This document shows positions 60,333 to 64,000 of a DNA stretch of 64,000 bases, one piece after another. The position numbers and the translations under genes are program-made. This DNA comes from CAYVIB01 sp964451365 (GTDB lineage Bacteria; Pseudomonadota; Gammaproteobacteria; Pseudomonadales; Cellvibrionaceae): NCBI GenBank assembly GCA_964451365.1, contig CAYVIB010000003.1, positions 124,001-188,000 on the forward strand. The letters run 5' to 3'. Below the pieces are notes generated by a model. That model was not told the DNA's origin. It searched no databases and was given only the letters and a program-made list of their open reading frames with translations. The first letter of the stretch is position 1; each line of letters begins with the position of its first letter.

Positions 60333-62726
60333 TTAGCCGTTGAGCAACTTTAATTTTGCAATCAGCGGCAGGTGGTCCGATGACACTTTTTCCAGTTCCG
60401 TGCGGGGAACATCCACATCCAGTACCTGAACTTCCGGGTCGACGAAAATGTGATCAATGCGAAAGTGCGGCAGCCGACCCGAGAAAGTATTTTTGGGTTT
60501 GCCCATCAGTCCGCGTTGAACGTCTTTCAGTTGCTCCTCGACCAGTGCACACACCTTCGATTTGGGTGTCGCGTTAAAATCGCCGGCCAGAATTCGAGGT
60601 CCCCTGCATAGTGGGTGGCCCAGCCATTCCGGACCGAGCAGGGCCTGTATTTGCGCCAGCCTCTCCATGCGTGACAGGCCGAGGTGGGTGTTGATAACCT
60701 GGACCATCCTGCCGTGATGCTCCACTTCCACCCAAAGGGCGCCGCGCGGTTCGCGCATGGGGTTTTGCTCCAGGCCCGGCAGCAGGCCACCCTTGATCCT
60801 TCTCATCGGCAGGCAGCTCAATATGGCGTCGCCGTACTGTTCCTCTTCCAGGTGAATCGCCGGATGAAAGTGGAATTCCATATCCAGGTAATGGGCGATT
60901 TCATGGGCCTGGTCCGCCCCACAGGTATATATCCGGTTAACGTCCAACTCCTGCAGCATCACAATGTCCGGTTCGTGCCGCGCAACAACCCGGGCGATGC
61001 GTTCCGGTGACAGCTTGCCGTCCACGCCGATGCAGCGGTGCACGTTGTAGGTCATCACCTTCAGGGTTTCCTCCTGCCGGGCAAGCCGGGCGGGGCTGGA
61101 AGGCGTTCTCCGGTGGCCGTGTTCAAGAAACCGCAGCGCCGCCTCGCGCAAGTCCACCGGCCGGTGGGAACCCTGGTTGTTGAGGGGCCAGATATCTCTT
61201 GGCAGCAGGGCGAAGGGCGTCGTTTCCAGCGGGCTGAAACCGCCGTGGCTGCCGTTTTCCACCGCAAAGGTGACGCAGTCTTCCCCGGCCCGCCAGCCGC
61301 AGGCGATAAAATCCCCGGAGTTGGGGTGATGGCACAGCTTGACCAGGTCCTCCGTGGCCTCCCGCAGGAAGGGGTGGTTTTCCCCCAGCACGAGGCTGCC
61401 GTCTTCCGGCAGATCTATCGAACCTTCTTCCACCCAGCCTTTTACCGCGCCGTCATCGTCCTGGTAAAGCACCAGGGGCACATGGGTCTCCTCCACTATC
61501 AGCCTGGCAATGGCGCTTTTATCCAGCGTCGTGCTCCGGTAATAGATCAGGGCGAGCGGGCCCAGGGCGGCCACCGTCAGGAGGATCTCGTCATCCGGAG
61601 GCGCGGGCGCGTGATTGAGCGTCGCCAGCAGTTTTTTCAGCCAGCGGCCGCCCAGCAACATCATGCGTTTCAGCTCCACCTGCGACTGCCCGTCAGAGCG
61701 GAAGGGCACCTGCTTTTTCTCCCGGCGCGCCAGGGCGCCGGAAAGAATTTCGGCGAATATCCTGCCGTTGAGCTGTTTGTACGCAATGGCAGGTGTCTGG
61801 CCGTGGTCGGAGTAAACCCAGATATCATAGTGGCGCTGGGAGGCATTGCCGGCGGCGCGCCAGATTCGGGCGATGGCGTCGTCGATGCCCAGCAGCGTCC
61901 AGTGGGCGAAGCGGGAGTCGGGCCCACGCCGGTGGGCCTGTTCGTCGTAACCCACGAGATTGGCGAAGATAACCGGTAACCCGCGCGCGATATCGATTTT
62001 CGCGCCGATCACTGACAGCTCCCGCAATGCCACCACCACACCGACCCGGGCGGGGATAAACTTGATTTCCCGCCATAAATCCTGCCCGCGAATCACGCCG
62101 CGAATACAGTCGAGTATCGCCAGTACGAATTCCACGCACAGCAGTGCGGTGAGGCGGACGAAACTCCAGATATTGGTGATGATAAACAGGGCGATGGTGA
62201 ATGGATTGGCGTGCCGCAACGCCGAGCCCCAACCCATTTGCGACGAACAAAAGTGTGTTTCCCTGGCGCCGCCGGAAAACATGCTGACATAACAGCTGCC
62301 GTCCTTCAGCAGTGGTGTCTGCCCTTTGTCCAATAGCTCCCGCTCGATTTTGCTGGTGATACCGGGCTCGAACATATGGACAATTTCGCCGGAATCGGGC
62401 TCGACGAAACTGAAGCCCGGCACGGCGCCTTCAACGCCGTAAAATAATTCCGCGTGCACCGCCGGTGTGGTGGCCGGCACGCCGGAATAAAGCGGATATA
62501 ACTGGTATTGCTCGCGCTGCTGCATTTTGTTGAGGAAGGGCATTTCGCCCTTGGAGATGGCCCGGCCCAGTTCGACATGGCTCAGTCCATCGATCTGGAT
62601 CAGCACCAGGCCGTTATCAGATTCTGTTCGTTCGGAAGGGGGAAGCTTTAACGCGCGCGCCAGCCATTCGCTACGGCTGAAAAAACGCCGAAATCGGCGT
62701 ATGGAAGCTTCTATCCGACTCAGCAT
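60333..62726 (-). CDS. Fusion: alkaline-phosphatase-superfamily phosphodiesterase + EEP nuclease/phosphatase
   Basis: This is a 797-residue two-enzyme protein. The N-terminal part (about 35-540) has features of type I phosphodiesterases: IQIDGLSHVELG (metal Asp), VPATTPAVHAELF (Thr nucleophile), NLVGYDEQAHRRGP and VYSDHGQT. A hydrophobic stretch (about 185-215) suggests membrane association. The C-terminal part (about 545-797) is an endonuclease/exonuclease/phosphatase fold with MTYNVHRC, MLQELDVN, LAGDFNATP, RIDHIFV and SSDHLPL. Both active sites look complete. Substrate unknown; a lipid-linked phosphodiester is one guess. The neighbouring GT4 is on the same strand, 84 bp upstream. Confidence 0.85.
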   Translation of the reverse strand: MLSRIEASIRRFRRFFSRSEWLARALKLPPSERTESDNGLVLIQIDGLSHVELGRAISKGEMPFLNKMQQREQYQLYPLYSGVPATTPAVHAELFYGVEGAVPGFSFVEPDSGEIVHMFEPGITSKIERELLDKGQTPLLKDGSCYVSMFSGGARETHFCSSQMGWGSALRHANPFTIALFIITNIWSFVRLTALLCVEFVLAILDCIRGVIRGQDLWREIKFIPARVGVVVALRELSVIGAKIDIARGLPVIFANLVGYDEQAHRRGPDSRFAHWTLLGIDDAIARIWRAAGNASQRHYDIWVYSDHGQTPAIAYKQLNGRIFAEILSGALARREKKQVPFRSDGQSQVELKRMMLLGGRWLKKLLATLNHAPAPPDDEILLTVAALGPLALIYYRSTTLDKSAIARLIVEETHVPLVLYQDDDGAVKGWVEEGSIDLPEDGSLVLGENHPFLREATEDLVKLCHHPNSGDFIACGWRAGEDCVTFAVENGSHGGFSPLETTPFALLPRDIWPLNNQGSHRPVDLREAALRFLEHGHRRTPSSPARLARQEETLKVMTYNVHRCIGVDGKLSPERIARVVARHEPDIVMLQELDVNRIYTCGADQAHEIAHYLDMEFHFHPAIHLEEEQYGDAILSCLPMRRIKGGLLPGLEQNPMREPRGALWVEVEHHGRMVQVINTHLGLSRMERLAQIQALLGPEWLGHPLCRGPRILAGDFNATPKSKVCALVEEQLKDVQRGLMGKPKNTFSGRLPHFRIDHIFVDPEVQVLDVDVPRTELEKVSSDHLPLIAKLKLLNG

Positions 62727-62810
62727 GTTTTCTATCCTTGTGATTGAAAAGTGGGTTTCGGAAAAAAGTTGCCCTGCTCGATAAATGGATTACCGCAACC
62801 CGTGAATGCA

Positions 62811-64000
62811 CTACGTAAGCGCCGGTTGTTTTTCATTGGAAAACGCGGCGCCGGCGGCGCGTGCCAAACCTTCCAGAATTTCCCACTCGGTCTTGATCAA
62901 CAGGCGCAGTCGCAACCATTGATGATAATGGTCGTCGTCGATGTGATGCGGCTTGTTTTCCAGTAGTTGTTCGTAGTGGTGCAATGCCGCCGTCGCGGTG
63001 TTGGTCATGGAAAATTTTTCCGCCGTTTTCAGTGCCTGGGCGCGGAATCGCTGTTTCTGGCTGGCGGGCTGTTCCATCATCCATTTCAATGCCGCCGCAA
63101 ATTCATTTACCATGGCGTTGTCGAGCAGCCTTCCGTTGATGCAGTCCCTGACCACTTCGCGCGAGCCGCTAGCATTGAGTGCAACCACCGGCACACCGGC
63201 GGCCATGGCTTCAGTCAACACCATGCCTTGGGTTTCGCTCTTCGAACTGAAGGCGAAAACATCCATGGCCCGGTACACATCCTTGAGTTGTTGTTGGTTA
63301 AAAACCGCGGTTTTGTGAAAGCGGTTCAGCAAACCCTTGCCGGCAAAAATCTGCTGCAGTTTTTTCTCCATCGGCCCGACACCGCAAAGCAGAAAATGAA
63401 CGTTGTCATTTTCCAGCATCAATTGCGCAACGGCGTGAGCGAGAAAACCAAGATTCTTTTCCTCCGCCAGCCGGCCCAGGTGACCGACGACATAAGCCCC
63501 GCCGGGGATTTTCATCTGGTCGCGAAAACGCCAGCCGTTGCCGCCGATAAAATCCTCCAGCCGCACGCCGGTGGGCACCACCGAAACAGGGGTGCGCACA
63601 CCGCGCTTTTGTAACAGGGCGGCAATACTTTCACTGGGGGCGAAAACGTGGTTGGCCAGGTTGCTGTAACGGGTAGCGAGTTCCACCACAAACCGTTTCA
63701 GCGCCCCGGAATCGGCCGGCACGTAGTGGGTGTACTGTTCGTACAGGGTGTGGTGGGTAAATACCAGCGGCAGCTCGCGAAACCGCGCGATGCGCAGTGC
63801 TGTCATGCCCAGCAGGTAAGGGTGGTGGGAGTGAATAATGTCCGGTTCGAATTTATCGATTTGCCTGGTTAAAAGGCCCGGCACCGGCAGCACCACGGAA
63901 AAATCGCTGCCGTTGAAATTCTGGATCGCCGGGATGCGGATTACATCCTCTTCCACATCCGGTTGATTGGGAAATTCAGGCGCGACAATTAAAACATTGT
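62811..64000 (-). CDS. GT4 glycosyltransferase (N-terminus beyond the window)
   Basis: This is a GT-B enzyme of family 4. The frame stays open to base 64000, where it reads VLIVAPEFPNQPDVEEDVIR, a typical GT4 N-terminal strand, so the start lies outside. IIHSHHPYLLG, YVVGHLGRLAEEKNLGFL and SSKSETQGMVLTEAMAAGVPVVAL (donor-site E-x7-E region) are clear. The nearest hits by eye are alpha-mannosyl/glucosyl lipid transferases, but acceptor and donor are unknown. It precedes the phosphodiesterase-EEP fusion. Confidence 0.88.
   Translation of the reverse strand, partial: NVLIVAPEFPNQPDVEEDVIRIPAIQNFNGSDFSVVLPVPGLLTRQIDKFEPDIIHSHHPYLLGMTALRIARFRELPLVFTHHTLYEQYTHYVPADSGALKRFVVELATRYSNLANHVFAPSESIAALLQKRGVRTPVSVVPTGVRLEDFIGGNGWRFRDQMKIPGGAYVVGHLGRLAEEKNLGFLAHAVAQLMLENDNVHFLLCGVGPMEKKLQQIFAGKGLLNRFHKTAVFNQQQLKDVYRAMDVFAFSSKSETQGMVLTEAMAAGVPVVALNASGSREVVRDCINGRLLDNAMVNEFAAALKWMMEQPASQKQRFRAQALKTAEKFSMTNTATAALHHYEQLLENKPHHIDDDHYHQWLRLRLLIKTEWEILEGLARAAGAAFSNEKQPALT

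Noticed and set aside
1..64000. tRNA, rRNA or CRISPR array
   Set aside because: No cloverleaf-like or rRNA-like conserved stretches and no regularly spaced direct repeats with unique spacers were seen.

Overview
The window reads as a chromosomal segment of a gammaproteobacterium with roughly half G+C content. It carries fabA-fabB, ispB divergent from rplU-rpmA-obg, a Tat-exported GH10 xylanase, a glycogen operon and an aryl-polyene pigment cluster. This mix recalls marine or soil polysaccharide degraders of the Cellvibrionaceae type (Cellvibrio, Saccharophagus, Teredinibacter and relatives). That placement is inference; no rRNA or tRNA gene was seen to test it.

Layout. 1-8.7 kb: glycogen metabolism (glgX partial, glgP, glgC, glgA) followed by the xylanase. 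8.9-15 kb: a lone cheR, a cyanide-insensitive-type cytochrome bd oxidase with a GbsR/MarR-type regulator, and two tandem paralogous periplasmic solute-binding-like proteins. 15.4-19.6 kb: a MacAB/LolCDE-like tripartite ABC system (adaptor, ATPase, two permeases). 19.7-31.5 kb: uvrA, a CsgD-like LuxR regulator, a YajR-like MFS transporter, ssb, an RmlD-like reductase, fabA-fabB, galU and manB. 31.5-34.1 kb: a bufferin-type RiPP operon (DUF2282 precursor, MNIO/DUF692 enzyme, DUF2063 partner, DoxX protein). 34.2-41.6 kb: pgi, ispB, rplU, rpmA, obg, proB and a HisC-family aminotransferase.

41.6-58.1 kb: the most striking region, a complete aryl-polyene (APE) cluster in four transcription blocks. 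It has the E. coli-type APE core: two full ketosynthases plus a truncated partner, two hotdog dehydratases, a ketoreductase, two acyl carrier proteins, an AMP-forming ligase, a thioesterase, two acyltransferases, a GT2, an MMPL exporter, a LolA-like carrier and a COG4648 membrane protein. It also has two genes typical of Xanthomonas xanthomonadin loci: an XanB2/FkbO/Hyg5-type chorismatase, which would make the hydroxybenzoate starter from chorismate, and a flavin-dependent halogenase-like protein. The predicted product is a membrane-anchored, possibly halogenated aryl polyene. 58.2-64 kb: a PAS-PAS hybrid histidine kinase, an unusual fusion of an alkaline-phosphatase-superfamily phosphodiesterase with an EEP nuclease/phosphatase domain, and a GT4 glycosyltransferase cut by the window end.

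Non-coding structure of note: a pair of about 95-bp MITE-like elements flanking obg-proB, a pair of REP-like palindromes in convergent spacers, a perfect 12-bp hairpin between the bufferin precursor and its enzyme gene, and several dyads near regulated promoters. I saw no CRISPR array, complete insertion sequence, prophage, tRNA or rRNA.
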